Shown one piece after another: positions 11,673-21,731 of a stretch of DNA of 64,000 bases. The stretch's first letter is position 1. Each line of letters begins with the position of its first letter. The stretch is from Cladorrhinum sp. PSN259 (lineage: Eukaryota > Ascomycota > Sordariomycetes > Sordariales > Podosporaceae). Location of the stretch: the NCBI GenBank assembly GCA_033725935.1, contig MU867133.1, forward strand, positions 1-64,000, in the 5' to 3' direction. The translations under genes and the position numbers were made by a program. The notes under the pieces were generated by a model. That model made no database searches. It was not told where the DNA came from and was given only the letters and a program-made list of their open reading frames with translations.

Positions 11673-12848
11673 ATGTGGCTCCAAGATATAAAACTCATGA
11701 AATATAGCAATGAGGCAGCTGCAGGGCTGCACATGGCTAAGGAGTTGGAACAGAAGCGACAAGACAGCAAGGGGGCTGTTAAGCAGGCTTTCGAGAATAC
11801 CCAGAAGGCACTAAAGAGGCTCGAAGACTTGAGGCACCGTGCTCCCGTTAAACTCGGGAAAACTGGAAGTGGGACATCAAGCTTGAGCTCAGGACATAGC
11901 TCGGCCAGTATCATGCCTCCTCACCCCATGATGGGCGCCCCTTCTGCAGCCATGGGGCGTGCTCCTGCTATGGGACCCCCTCCCTCCATGATGTCTCCTC
12001 CTACCGGAATGGGACATCAGAAGCCTTATGGGATGGCGCCTTCGGCGATGCAGCATTCCAATACTCACTTCCCCCAACCATACGGCCAACTGGCTCCTGG
12101 TGCTGTATCTCAGCAATCTCCATATTCACCATACCCCGCTCACCAACAACACTACGATCAGTACAGCGCTCGGTCTGATGATATGTCCGAAGTTGAGTCA
12201 GAATCTTCTGGCCAACAGACACCTCGCCCCGCGGGTTTCGGACAAGGTTCCATTATAAGCTCGGGTTACAGTGCACGGGTAGACGCCAGCCAACGATATG
12301 CAAGCAGCGCGGTAGGCCGGGACGTAATGGATAATGATCCGGACGTGGACACTTCGGACAGCGTCTCGCAAGTATCCACCACAAGCGGGCGCGCCGGTGG
12401 ATCGCACGCAGGTTTTCAAGCGTGGGGACCACAAGTTGGGTCTCAAGCATGGGGGCCGCAAGCCGGAACGTCGCAATCTAGGAACTCGGATGTTAGTAGG
12501 TCTCGAGCTGACAGGTATAATGGTTGGTACGAAGCTGGATCGGAAGTAAGCATTTCCCAGTCCGGCTCCCCTTCAACTTTAAGCGGCTCCTCTTCTTCAA
12601 CTGGCTTCTCCTCAACAGGCTCTTCCAGAACTGGCTATTCCTCAACCGGTGTCTCCCAAGCTGGCAGATCACGAGCTAGCCGCCATGGAGTTGGTCGGAC
12701 AGAGGGTGCCGCGGCCTTCGACGCCGCTCGCGCTGAAGCTCGTAGCATGCGCAGACTACCGCCTAATGTAGCCAGCTCATACTTGGGAAACCAAGTTGAG
12801 AGATTAAAGGCAGCAGGAGTCTATCATCGGGGTTACCCGGTCGAATGA
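11673..12848 (+). CDS. Low-complexity Ser/Gly/Pro-rich protein with N-terminal helix
   Basis: A 391-residue frame from the first ATG at 11673; the same frame is open back to 11487 and reads as coherent charged helix (KEAKAEFSTLEKKLENLEG), so an upstream exon with the true start is likely. The N-terminal part (to about residue 60) is Lys/Glu-rich and helical, probably coiled coil. The middle is Met/Pro-rich (MMGAPSAAMG, MGPPPSMMSPP), then Gln/Tyr-rich, then a short QAWGPQ repeat pair. A Ser/Thr-Gly tract (SSTGFSSTGSS) runs up to a basic C-terminal segment. No signal peptide, membrane segment or catalytic motif is visible. Composition suggests a disordered scaffold or wall/cytoskeleton-associated protein, but that is a guess. 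Family not recognised. Confidence 0.6.
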   Translation: MWLQDIKLMKYSNEAAAGLHMAKELEQKRQDSKGAVKQAFENTQKALKRLEDLRHRAPVKLGKTGSGTSSLSSGHSSASIMPPHPMMGAPSAAMGRAPAMGPPPSMMSPPTGMGHQKPYGMAPSAMQHSNTHFPQPYGQLAPGAVSQQSPYSPYPAHQQHYDQYSARSDDMSEVESESSGQQTPRPAGFGQGSIISSGYSARVDASQRYASSAVGRDVMDNDPDVDTSDSVSQVSTTSGRAGGSHAGFQAWGPQVGSQAWGPQAGTSQSRNSDVSRSRADRYNGWYEAGSEVSISQSGSPSTLSGSSSSTGFSSTGSSRTGYSSTGVSQAGRSRASRHGVGRTEGAAAFDAARAEARSMRRLPPNVASSYLGNQVERLKAAGVYHRGYPVE

Positions 12849-13413
12849 GCGGCGCCGAAGCCCCCAGGGAGATGGTATAGAGCCAGGGCTATCGTAGAAG
12901 CAAATGAGGCGATCTTGCAACAACAAGAGAATGAGAAGCCAGACCCGCTGCTTGAGTGGGCAGGTGTAGAAAACTGTAAAAAGGGGTACCATGGAAGCGA
13001 TGGGAGGGGGGGGGGGGGCTAGAGAGAAAAGAAAACAAGAAACAAGCAGCAGAAAGAGTAAGATGGTGGAGATGATGTGAGAGAGGATTTTGCGGAATTC
13101 TGGTGGGGGATCTAGCTGATTCTAGAGTTTAGCATGTTTTTTGGCACTTGTGGCAGGCACCCTTCCTTTTTTGGCAGAGCAGCAAACAATCGAGCAAAAT
13201 ATTGTTCTGGGAAAATTATTCGTTCATTATATATCTTGTCACACACTCAAAAGAAACCCAATTCGTTGTTGCAGTTCCATTCCATAACAATAACAAAGCC
13301 AATTCCATAACCATATCATCACACCAAAAAATATTTCCTCCAAGCGCTTCAGACGAACAATCATTAATTGCTGAGGGAATCCGAATCCAACAAATGTCCC
13401 GACATGTTGTTAT
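12849..13413. other. Intergenic, convergent 3' ends
   Basis: Apart from the poly-G run and AT-rich stretches I see no gene. It separates two convergent genes and should carry both 3' untranslated regions. Confidence 0.4.
13006..13018. repeat. 13-base poly-G run
   Basis: An uninterrupted run of 13 G on the plus strand in the 3' region of the preceding gene. Likely length-variable; also a common place for assembly error. Confidence 0.8.
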
Positions 13414-13733
13414 TTAAATGATGCAACAGTCGCACGGGAGCGGGCATGGCACGCAGAAGCAGAAGCGGCCGGGACAGAGTCCGCCGCGGTCACCACCACG
13501 AAGTCCCATCATCTCATTCTCGGGGTGGGGCTTTTGGGGGTCTGTTCAATTTAAATTATGTCAGTCGCGTACAAATTCACCTATGGTATCACTTCAAAGA
13601 ACATACCCATTGCCTGAGGGGCGGGTGGCTGCACAACCTGCAACTCATGGACATGAGCGCTTTGTGGCAGCTCAATGCCCTGCGGGTTCAAGTTGGCTTC
13701 CGGCTGCTGCTGTTGGTTCTGAGAAGGAGCCAT
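13414..13733 (-). CDS. 84-residue protein with cysteine-packed C-terminal tail
   Basis: Two exons, 13733-13607 and 13541-13414, joined by a clean GTATGT...AACAG intron (phase 1), give 84 residues. The N-terminal half is Gln/Pro-rich and polar (SQNQQQQPEANLNPQGIEL). After GLRGGDRGG the last 20 residues carry seven Cys in CPGRFCFCVPCPLPCDCC and end in II and a stop. There is no signal peptide, so the tail is probably not a secreted disulfide domain. A short hydrophobic Cys cluster at the extreme C-terminus after a disordered head recalls CYSTM-type or palmitoylated membrane-anchored small proteins of fungi and plants, or metal binding. The plus-strand ORFs over this interval are shadows. Codon use and the exact splice support a real gene; the family name is not known to me. 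Confidence 0.7.
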
Positions 13734-15994
13734 TGTCGCTGAAAGTGGAGATAAGACGAAGTGGGGGGTGCTTTGGAGTTTGTTTGGTTTAGAATTCAGG
13801 GAAGATGCTTGATTGTAGGCAAGTTGATTGAGAAAATTTGTTGAAGGGAGAAATGACCAGAGATAAAAAGAGGAGAAATAGAGGTGGTGAGAGAGGCGCA
13901 GCTGTTCCTGGATCCCCCTGCAGAATCATGTGTTTGGGCAGAATGCGTGTTAACATGCAGTTTGCGGATGGCTGGGCTGTGCAGAAATGCATTACGTCAT
14001 TGCGTCATGGTCCCTTTTTTCTGCCAAGGAAAGCTTGAGTCTCTTGACGGTGAGCAGGATGTGGGGCTGTCGATCTTTGGCAGGGTGGCAGGGCTGACCT
14101 TTCAACTCTCTTTCAGAGTGAGCCCTAACCCTCAGAAGAACCCCTGCAAAATGATAATATCCTCCATCTTTCTTTACTTGCTTCAAGTGGTATAGTCAGT
14201 GGCACGAACCACTATTTGTTTATTCCGGATCATTCGGCAATCCCGGCTCAGGACTTCTGATAACATGAAGGCAATGCTGACTAAACACAACTGCCCTGAG
14301 TGAAAGAATTCATATCTGGGGTTGCTTCAAGTTCTAGTTGCAGTCTTGTTCCTTCATGCTCCCAAAGGTGAGATTGTGGTGAGTGATCGTTTACGATATG
14401 AATATCAACGAGCACAATAAGCGGCAATCAGAGGTAACGGAAGAAGAGTTTGTGAAGCATGATCATATCTCGAGTAAGAAGAGGCTTTGAAACATTGGCG
14501 ACTCGGGCAATGTGGCAGCGGAATGAATGTTCTCTCGTTTACATGTAGTCAATCGCTGTCTGCCCAGGTGAGAATTCAACTTTTTGCGACTTTCAATCTC
14601 TCTAACTAAAAGTGAGTCCCTAAAGGACACCCAAACCATCATCTACTATGCCTCGCGTAACAATAGCTGCGACTATGGTGAAGTGCCCACCACCCCCGGC
14701 TCCGCTTACTACAGTCTGGAGTTCGCCTTGCGAGGGTTCAAGTTGACTACATACTCTTAATGCCAATGAAGATGGGTCAACTAGAGGTGAGAAGTCTAAC
14801 CTCAGCAGGAGCTGGAGGGGAAATCGAGGTAGCTGTCATGGCTTTTCTTTTGGTTGCTTTTGTAATAGCGATTCAGATGGTCAGAATACGACCCTTCAAA
14901 CCACTGATTCCAACAGTGAGCACACGCTTTGGAATAAATCTCAAGAGCACGACAACAGAAACAGGGCAACAAGGCGTCGTGGGCGGCAATGACGTTCATG
15001 AAACATCTGGAGAGAACAACTCCATGAGATGCTAGATGAACACTCTGAGGCCCTTGCTCGAGCAAATGCAACGAATCTCATTGGGGATTAAATTGTGATT
15101 CGCCCAGTTTAGATTGGGATGCGACGCCCAGTCACACTCCTTCCCACTTCGCCCGTCGAATTACCTGCTGAAGAGCTATCTAGATCACCGCAAGAATTTG
15201 CAAAAGCGAATGGGGAACGACCACGTTGATTAAGCCTCAATCACCGGAGTTGTTGTTATCAGAAGTTGTAGATTTGATTTGATGTTCAGGTGCCTGCGGC
15301 CGCCATTTCGGAGATCGGGTCTTCGCCGTGGGAAAGCCGAGGAAGCGGTTCCGGAAATGATTGCGGGACACCCCACGCATTTAATCGAGATCTGACCTTC
15401 ATACCTGGAACCTGGAATGAATGCCTTTGACAAGGGTTTTGCATGAATTTAACAGGACTAGGCAGGCGCAGTTGGGAATGAGGGAAAGTTTTATGTGGGG
15501 TAGTGAGGGAAAGCAGTGTGGGGGGCTGAGGAAGAAGGGAGTGGCGAGGTGAGGCATAGAGGTCTTTGCTCATCAGCAGCCATCATGACTTCACCACCAC
15601 CGTGACATCGCAGTAGCAAAATCTCTTTCACCATAGGTAGTTATTTTCATCATATAAAAAAATCTGTTGTTAGACTCACATACCGTCATCATGTTGCCGA
15701 CCCAAGCTGCCAAACACCGTGACTACAAACCTGTGCTCCCATACCCTCCTTGTTATTTATGATTATCATCAGAACTTGACTGGGCTGAACACGGCAGAAC
15801 TCTTTTTCTGTTCAACAAGCAGCTCAGCCTTCACGGCGACGACTCGACACGAGCTCTAGAGCGACTTCGCAATTACACCATCCACGAGATCACTACCACA
15901 CAAGATAAATTCCCTAGGTACGACTGTCAGCGCGAAGGGATCTTGAGCAAAGAAGCGGTATTTCTTTCTACCTTTTGACTGTTTCTCCGCCAAA
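13734..15994. other. Intergenic, 2.3 kb
   Basis: Holds upstream DNA for the small Cys-rich gene and the SYM1-like gene. ORFs such as 14760-15035 plus and 15286-15573 minus have no motifs and poor starts. Nothing else supported. Confidence 0.4.
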
Positions 15995-16733
15995 ATGTTG
16001 AGATGGTTTGTTACACCTTGATCACTCCCACGGCCTCAACCTTCTAATCCCAACCAGGTACCAACGAAAACTAGCGACACATCCCATCCTGACCCATGGT
16101 ATCACCACAGCATTCTTATTTGAGGCAGGTGATACTATGGCACAGCAGCTGGTTGAAAAGAAGGGCTGGCAAGGACACGATTACGCCAGAACAGGCAGAA
16201 TGGCCTTCTACGGCACTGGTATGTCACACAGTGAAATCAACACCCTTCACCGGAGGCTCTTATTCAAAGCTAATATATTCTTCACAGTAATATGTCGTCC
16301 AATCGTTTCGACCTGGTACAAGTTCATCCAAAACAAAATCGTTTTTCGAAACAAGAACGTCGAGATGGTTACAAAAGTCGCGACCGATCAAACACTCTTC
16401 GCTCCCGCAAGCATTGCGCTATGCTTGAGTACACTGTCGGTGATGGAGGGCTCGAGTGCAAAGGACAAGCTGAAAACGGCATATCCCGCAACGTTGAAGC
16501 AGAATTGGACGGTATGGCCGTTTGTTCAGCTTTTCAACTTTCGATTTGTGCCGCTGGAACAGAGAGTCCTCGTAGTCAGTTTCTTTCTCATCGGGTGGAA
16601 TTGTTACCTGAGCTATCTGAACAGCTCATCATCCTCTCGACGAGAACAGAGAAGGTACCGGTTAGGAAGGAGAGGGAAAGCTGGATACCGGCTGGTGGCA
16701 CGCACGCCATGGTCTGAGGTCAGGTACATGTAG
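15995..16733 (+). CDS. sym1: Mpv17/PMP22 family protein (SYM1-like, mitochondrial inner membrane)
   Basis: Three exons, 15995-16005 (only 11 nt), 16058-16218 and 16288-16733, give 205 residues. The protein opens MLRWYQRKLATHPILTHGITT, the typical start of Mpv17/PMP22 proteins, and continues with GDTMAQQLVEKKGW, RTGRMAFYG, STWYKFIQNKIV, VATDQTLFAPASIAL, LKQNWTVWPFVQLFNFRFVP and IGWNCYLSYLNS, all family landmarks in order across four predicted membrane helices. Yeast Sym1 is needed for mitochondrial function under heat or ethanol stress and is thought to form an inner-membrane channel. The tiny first exon explains why a naive ORF starts inside intron 1. The C-terminal 30 residues are basic and extend past the usual family end. 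Confidence 0.93.
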
Positions 16734-17674
16734 ATACCCAATAAATATACGTACTTGGTAATATATCGCCGCGACTGAAATTGTTCCGTCGTCCATTTTC
16801 CCCCAGGAATTCAGCGAGTTGGAGCAGAGAGGAGTCGAGGAGGGGAAACAGCGACACAGGTGGTTGCTACAGGTTCGCTACATGTAGTCGCCCATTGCCA
16901 AACACTTGGTGATCTTGATCCCGTGAATTGAAATCCCGCGATAACTATAGATCAGGATAAATAGTCACCGCGTATGGCGACCGCACAGGGCGACCGTAAT
17001 AACATACTTAGGTAGCGATCGCACAGCCGACCACATGTAGTATCAACTTCACACGATATACCCTCCAGCGCGTACTCACTAATCCACATCTACAAGGGAA
17101 CCGTAAGAATGAGTAGAGGACCACTCGACACATAATCCAAACAGGCGCTACATCATCACAAAGGCACACCCAACAACAACATAGCAAAACCTCCAACATC
17201 GCTCCTTTCAACATAACACATAGATCGTCCCATCCAGAGCTACCTAAGCTACCTATCCAAACCCAAACCACGGAATTTTCTTCTTCTTCCCCAGCTCATC
17301 ACACAAGGCGACGATATCCAGTGAAAAAAAAAAAATTATCTCTCAAAGAGAAGAAGTGTTCCAAAAATTAAACATCGTAACTTACTTCTAACAAATAATC
17401 ATACAAAGGCGAGAAGGATATCTGTCCACATATCCCTTTCTCGCTCAGCGAGGTCAGGGATAGAGGTGAACAGCCCTCTCAGCCTATGAAGAAGAAAAGA
17501 AGAAAAGAGTTGAACAAAATGGGAGGGGTGAGGGGGATTATATACTTGGAGGGTGCGGTCTGTGCACTCGGCCCGCAAATTTTCAAGGAGCCGCAAATTG
17601 TCTGTGCGAGCCTGCCTTGGGGGAGGACCCGCGTTTACGGGGCTGAGGGTAGAGGGCAGAAGGTCGTAGAAGGA
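16734..17674. other. Intergenic
   Basis: Includes related GCGACCGCACAGGGCGACCG / GCGATCGCACAGCCGACC stretches around 16976-17032 and an A-run at about 17324. No gene recognised. Confidence 0.4.
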
Positions 17675-17732
17675 GGGGGTTCATAGAGGACGGGGGTCAT
17701 GGTAGACGGGGGTCATAGAGGGAGGAGGTCAC
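17675..17732. repeat. Short tandem repeat, about 16 bp unit
   Basis: Three to four imperfect copies of a unit like GGGGGTCATAGAGGAC lie head to tail (GGGGGTTCATAGAGGAC, GGGGGTCATGGTAGAC, GGGGGTCATAGAGGGA, then a decayed GGAGGTCAC). Intergenic minisatellite. Confidence 0.7.
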
Positions 17733-18832
17733 AAGGAAGTGGCTGGATTTGATGTGACTGTCAAGATGCATAATTCGATGAGTAAGAAGGCTCCACACCA
17801 GGAAGTTTAACAGTTCGAGTTGTCCATCATCAGAACGTTGGGGACAGCCATCAACATGAGTATACCGAGCCTGGAATAAGATGACCTTTGAGCCTCGAGA
17901 GTGAGGAGCCATACTGTAATTTACTCCCCTTGAAGAAAAGAGCAGAGGTAGGACACGAGGAGACGTCAAAGCTAGGTAGGTAGGTTTTATGATTGCTGTG
18001 AGAATGTGGATTCGCTGATCGATCCTATCTCGATACGAAAATAGCCGCCCATAACCGATACTTATCCTCCTGTCGCATTCAACAGGCTTATGATAAACTA
18101 AAATAGGCAAGCATCTCAGACAGGCGGAGGAATGTGTCCGGAACCGGTCTCTCGGTACTTCCACTAGGCATGAACATCACCTTGGCTCTGTGACAGTCCG
18201 GCGTACAGCCGGATCTCAAAGTTTCCAATCATCGAGATGTCATCCTTCAATGACAGGCAACGGCAGCTTCCGTTCGGACTTTCTTTCTAAACTCTTAACT
18301 AACAATCAGCGTCGCAGGAAAAGAATCTCAAAGACATGTCCATTGTATCCCGTGCAAAGCCGGAGGCAGTCATGGACAACACACAACCACGGTACGTACG
18401 CAGCCACTCCAGGAACACGATCCTCCGATGAGGACTAACAAGTTAGTGCTTATTCTGAAACCTTAGACATGTGTCAAGACCATCATGATCTCGGACAGCC
18501 GCTTCTCAGCAACTGACGACACAGATTCTTTCCGGACTTGAAAAAAGATAAGAACGCGTCCTCACCCAGGAATTTCTCTGCACTCTGGGTGTTCCTGTCA
18601 TCAGTAACCAGAGCTCACAAAACGTTAAAGAAGCCACAACAGATACACCAGAATACAAAATACAACACCACCCCCACTTTGATCGTGCCGGAAAGCCACA
18701 ATCCAGCTGGTAATTCTCTCAGCAAAAGTCCTCTTTTCTCCTTTGATAAGAAAAAAAAACTTGACAACCAAAGAATCAACACCAAGACCCGGCGAGCATC
18801 CCGAGGTCCTCAACGGCAACGGCACGGCAAGC
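17733..18832. other. Intergenic, upstream of the secreted repeat-tail gene
   Basis: No gene seen. The ORFs at 17697-18164 minus and 18538-18903 plus lack motifs; the latter overlaps the start of the next gene in another frame. Confidence 0.4.
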
Positions 18833-19840
18833 ATGCGGCTTCTCCCCCTTCTGGTCTTTCTCGGCCTGGCATCGGCCCGCTCTCTCGGAGGCGGTCACCA
18901 TGACGGCCCCGAAATCTTCGCCACCAACAACAAGATCGAGGACTGCGAGATGAGCCAGGCCATCGAGTGCCTCCAGGAGCAAATCTGCAACCGGCGCAAC
19001 ATCCCCCACCACGGCAAGATCCGGTGCACCATCGGCTCCGCGGTGGCCTACGTCTGCAACTACAAGCACCACAAGGACAAGCTGCCCGACCACCAGCTCT
19101 TTGGCGGCGAGAGGGGCGGCGAGCTCGCCTGCCACTCGGCGGACCTGTACGAGGCGTGGCGGCAAATACGCATCGGCAAGGGGTCCCAGACGGGCTGGTG
19201 GCACGACAAGGCCGGCAAGCGCACCTTTGGCTTCGACAAGCGGTGCAAGAGCCACGAGTGCGACAACGGCTGGAAGAAGGGCAGCGAGCATGAGCAGTGC
19301 ACCAACATCCACAAGAAGTCTCACAAGGAGCCCTGGCTCTTCGACTTTGAGGCTCCGGTCTATCCCAACTACACGGGCAAGTACGAGCAGGATCTCCCCG
19401 AGCCCGGGGATGTGACCGAGCCTGTTTACTTCAACCCTTGGTTTGAAGGCAAGAGGCCAACGTGAGTCTTTTCTTTTTCTCTCTTTTTTTTCTTCTTTTT
19501 TAAAACTTTAGATTCCATCGTTTCATCATCACATCATCATCATCATACACTAGACATGTATTTATTGAGATTTATTTTCCCCTCGTGATTTAGTCGTCTT
19601 CTCGGTGAAAAAGTTGAATGGGCGGGATGGGAACCAGGAGAGAAGGTGGAATGGGCAGACCAGGACGTCGGGCAAAAGGTTGAGTGGAACGGGTGGGAGC
19701 CAGGGGAGAAAGTGGAATGGACTCCTCAACCTTTTCCTGCCGAGTGGAGCGGATGGGGGCCAGATCCCGTTGACGAGTGGACTCCGAGGTGGGCGGTTCC
19801 AGGGGCATACATGCCCGGGGATTCGGACGATGACGAATGA
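18833..19840 (+). CDS. Secreted Cys-containing protein with GEKVEW/GWEPGEKVEW repeat tail
   Basis: Two exons, 18833-19461 and 19594-19840, encode 291 residues. A signal peptide (MRLLPLLVFLGLASARS) begins at the ATG at 18833. Residues 20-165 form a Cys- and His-rich region: DCEMSQAIECLQEQICNRR, KIRCTIGSAVAYVCNY, ELACHSADLYEAW, KRCKSHECDNGW, EHEQCT, with about ten Cys, probably disulfide paired. A Pro/Tyr linker with an N-glycosylation sequon (NYT) follows. Exon 2 encodes three to four imperfect copies of a Trp/Glu repeat (EWAGWEPGEKVEW, EWADQDVGQKVEW, EWNGWEPGEKVEW) and an acidic end GDSDDDE. No enzyme fold is recognised. The size, Cys content and repeats fit a fungal secreted or effector-like protein; that role is inference. 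The first exon is unusually GC-rich. Confidence 0.82.
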
Positions 19841-20121
19841 TTTGTTTTTCTTTAATAATTCAAATATCAAGAGAGTGTGTATGTGTGTTCGTGTCTTAAT
19901 ATTTGTTTTCTCGCAGGAGTCGGTCGTCGTTTGAACAGATGTTGCGTGATATGTGGACGAAGCCGTGGAAGAAAATGTGGGAACAATCCACTGACAGGAA
20001 CAGAGGCGGCCATTCAGGGAGATAACGGCGGGAAGGCTTCTGAAAGCTGCCTGTTACATTTGGTCGCCCGGGTGTGCCGCTGACGCGAATCATTGATAAC
20101 CTTATGCCACCCAAGTGATTT

Positions 20122-20250
20122 TATACAGGTCGACGCGCAGATGCACTAGGGCTGCTGGAAGACTGTGCCCGGGCTCGAGAGCGGGTGCTTGGCGAAAATC
20201 ATCCAGATACGCTGCCCTCTTTGGCTGCTATCGCCGAGCGGAGTGGCTAG
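20122..20250 (+). pseudogene. Fragment of kinesin-light-chain-type TPR repeat (NLR-type)
   Basis: A 43-codon frame ending at a TAG (20248-20250) reads GRRADALGLLEDC, ARARERVLGENHPDTL, PSLAAIAE. This is one TPR unit with the hallmark LGENHPDTL of kinesin-light-chain-like repeats, which in fungi are mostly the C-terminal sensors of NB-ARC/NACHT proteins. A TTATACAG acceptor-like sequence precedes it. No other repeat units adjoin, so it is an orphan remnant. Confidence 0.6.
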
Positions 20251-20555
20251 AATGGGCTTTGTGCTTTGTGCGTTTCTAGTCTAGGATTCTTTGACTTGGA
20301 ATACCATTCGATTACCCTGATCAGAGTTTGGGCCGTCAAAGAGACGCCGTTCCCTAACCTCAATGAGCTCGAGACCAGTTAAAGCCTTCTTATACTGTTT
20401 CTGACCGCCCCCTATCGCTGCTTGTCACTATAGCAAGTCATCTATGTTACACAAACCGGGCTACTCTGAAGAATAATAACAAACCACGCTCAAATACCGG
20501 ATTCCTCTCTCCGTCATGTTCAACTATCGCGTCCCTTAGACTCGGCGGTGTCGTT
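20251..20555. other. Intergenic
   Basis: About 300 bases between the TPR fragment and the 3' end of the RNase III-like gene; nothing recognised. Confidence 0.4.
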
Positions 20556-21731
20556 TCACTCACCTCGTAAAGGATGGACAATGTTCAAAGCTTGAATTAC
20601 AGACTGAACTGTAGCATAATCGTAACTCAAATCAACCCAGACAGCTCCTATCAATGCTTCTACCGTCGATGCAAGAGTGATTCGAGAAACATGCCCGTCC
20701 TGGGGTGGGTGGGTGAGAACGAATTTATCCAAGCCTAGCCGTCTCCCGAGTTCTTCAAGTGACTTGTTCGACCCGATCTTGGCTAAATAGATGCTGCTGT
20801 CCGCTATTTTACTTTAGCATCTACTCTCTCTATATATATAAAGGCACTTGATGGAGAGGCACCCCCTTTTTGATATTTGGGCATCCCCCTAAAATTGATA
20901 TTTGGGCACCCCTTCCGGGTTAGGGTTATATAAGTAATTCTCACTTTTAAAACAAGATGGCCGTTAATTCAATTCAATTCAACGACGATATTTCCCTCCT
21001 AAAGCCACCTTTCTCAACCACCTACAAGGCAGAAATTCTTGCATCATAGTAATCGCTGGATTTTAAGCTATCTTCAAATATTTTTTTAATTTTTTGCAGC
21101 CGAAAGTTCAATTTTGGAATGGTAAAATAGTTATTTACAGCTGAGTTCACGTAATTAATGTCCTTCCGTAAAGTAAGGCATATTAAAGGTATAGCGATAA
21201 TTAAAAGACTATATAGATAAATTATAATTTGTAAATAGGCATTTAACTCTATTTATTTCGTTGCAAATTCTGGTCTTTTTAATGCGCGTAGAATTCGGAG
21301 GTTTTTGGAAAATCTGGCTTAATCTGAGTGATGTTGACTTGAATGCCCTAAATCGCACTTGGGTGCGCTCGATGCAACTTGTTCAGAAAGTCAGAATTAC
21401 TATACACAGCCCTAACCCGGAAAGGGGGGTACCCAAATATCAATTTTGGGGGGATGCCTAAATATCAAAAAGGGGGTGCCCGTCGATCAAGTGCCTATAT
21501 AAAAGGTATTAACCTACTCTTCCCCACCCCACTGATATGCGCTCTCGTCGCGACGTCTAAGCGAATCAGAGAATCCCCGATCAAGGCGAGTGTTTTGTTT
21601 CCATGAGGAATTTCCCTCCCACCGGGTGTATTCTTGAACGTCATACCACCTACTACTGTCGACTCATCAAGTAGCATAGGGTTGGAGAACTGATACCCCA
21701 GAATGTCTTGCAGCTGACCGTAACCTGGCAT
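20556..21731 (-). CDS. Ribonuclease III-domain protein, transposon in its intron
   Basis: Two exons, 21731-21518 and 20803-20556, give 153 residues. The protein matches the small single-domain RNase III-like family of filamentous fungi: LQDILGYQFSNPMLL at the start, HGNKTLALIGDSLIRL (counterpart of the RNase III signature ERLEFLGD), then SNKSLEELGRRLGLDKFV and ASTVEALIGAVWVD (counterpart of ADxxEAxxGAxxxD). The first signature has Lys/Thr where catalytic RNase III has Glu, and the second has Ser/Thr where the acidic residue before EA is expected, so nuclease activity is doubtful although one Asp and one Glu remain. The intron (21517-20804, 714 bp) contains a 653 bp transposon and an 8 bp duplication; without them it is 53 bp, a normal fungal size, with GTAGGT donor, GCTAAAG branch and TAG acceptor. 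A GTGAGT just before the stop could be another donor, so the C-terminus is not certain. Confidence 0.7.
20835..20842. repeat. Target-site duplication, left copy
   Basis: TATATAAA directly abuts the left end of the inverted-repeat element and is identical to 21496-21503. Confidence 0.85.
20843..21495. mobile_element. Non-autonomous inverted-repeat DNA transposon (MITE-like), 653 bp
   Basis: The element has long terminal inverted repeats of about 115 bp: left arm 20843-20956, right arm 21378-21495. Both start GGCACTTGAT (reading inward), continue through CACCCCCTTTTTGATATTT and CCGGGTTAGGG, and end AACAAG. Each arm carries two internal copies of a TTGATATTTGGGCA-type motif, plausible transposase-binding subterminal repeats. 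The flanks are a perfect 8 bp duplication, TATATAAA. The 420 bp interior is AT-rich with no transposase ORF, so the element is non-autonomous. An 8 bp duplication is characteristic of hAT (and P) elements. It sits in the intron of the RNase III-like gene. Confidence 0.88.
21496..21503. repeat. Target-site duplication, right copy
   Basis: TATATAAA directly follows the right end of the element, identical to 20835-20842. Confidence 0.85.

Noticed and set aside
18776..19324. 182-codon minus-strand Ala/Leu/Val-rich ORF
   Set aside because: Antisense shadow of the secreted repeat-tail protein; its composition (hydrophobic without helices of normal spacing) is what antisense of C3-biased codons gives.
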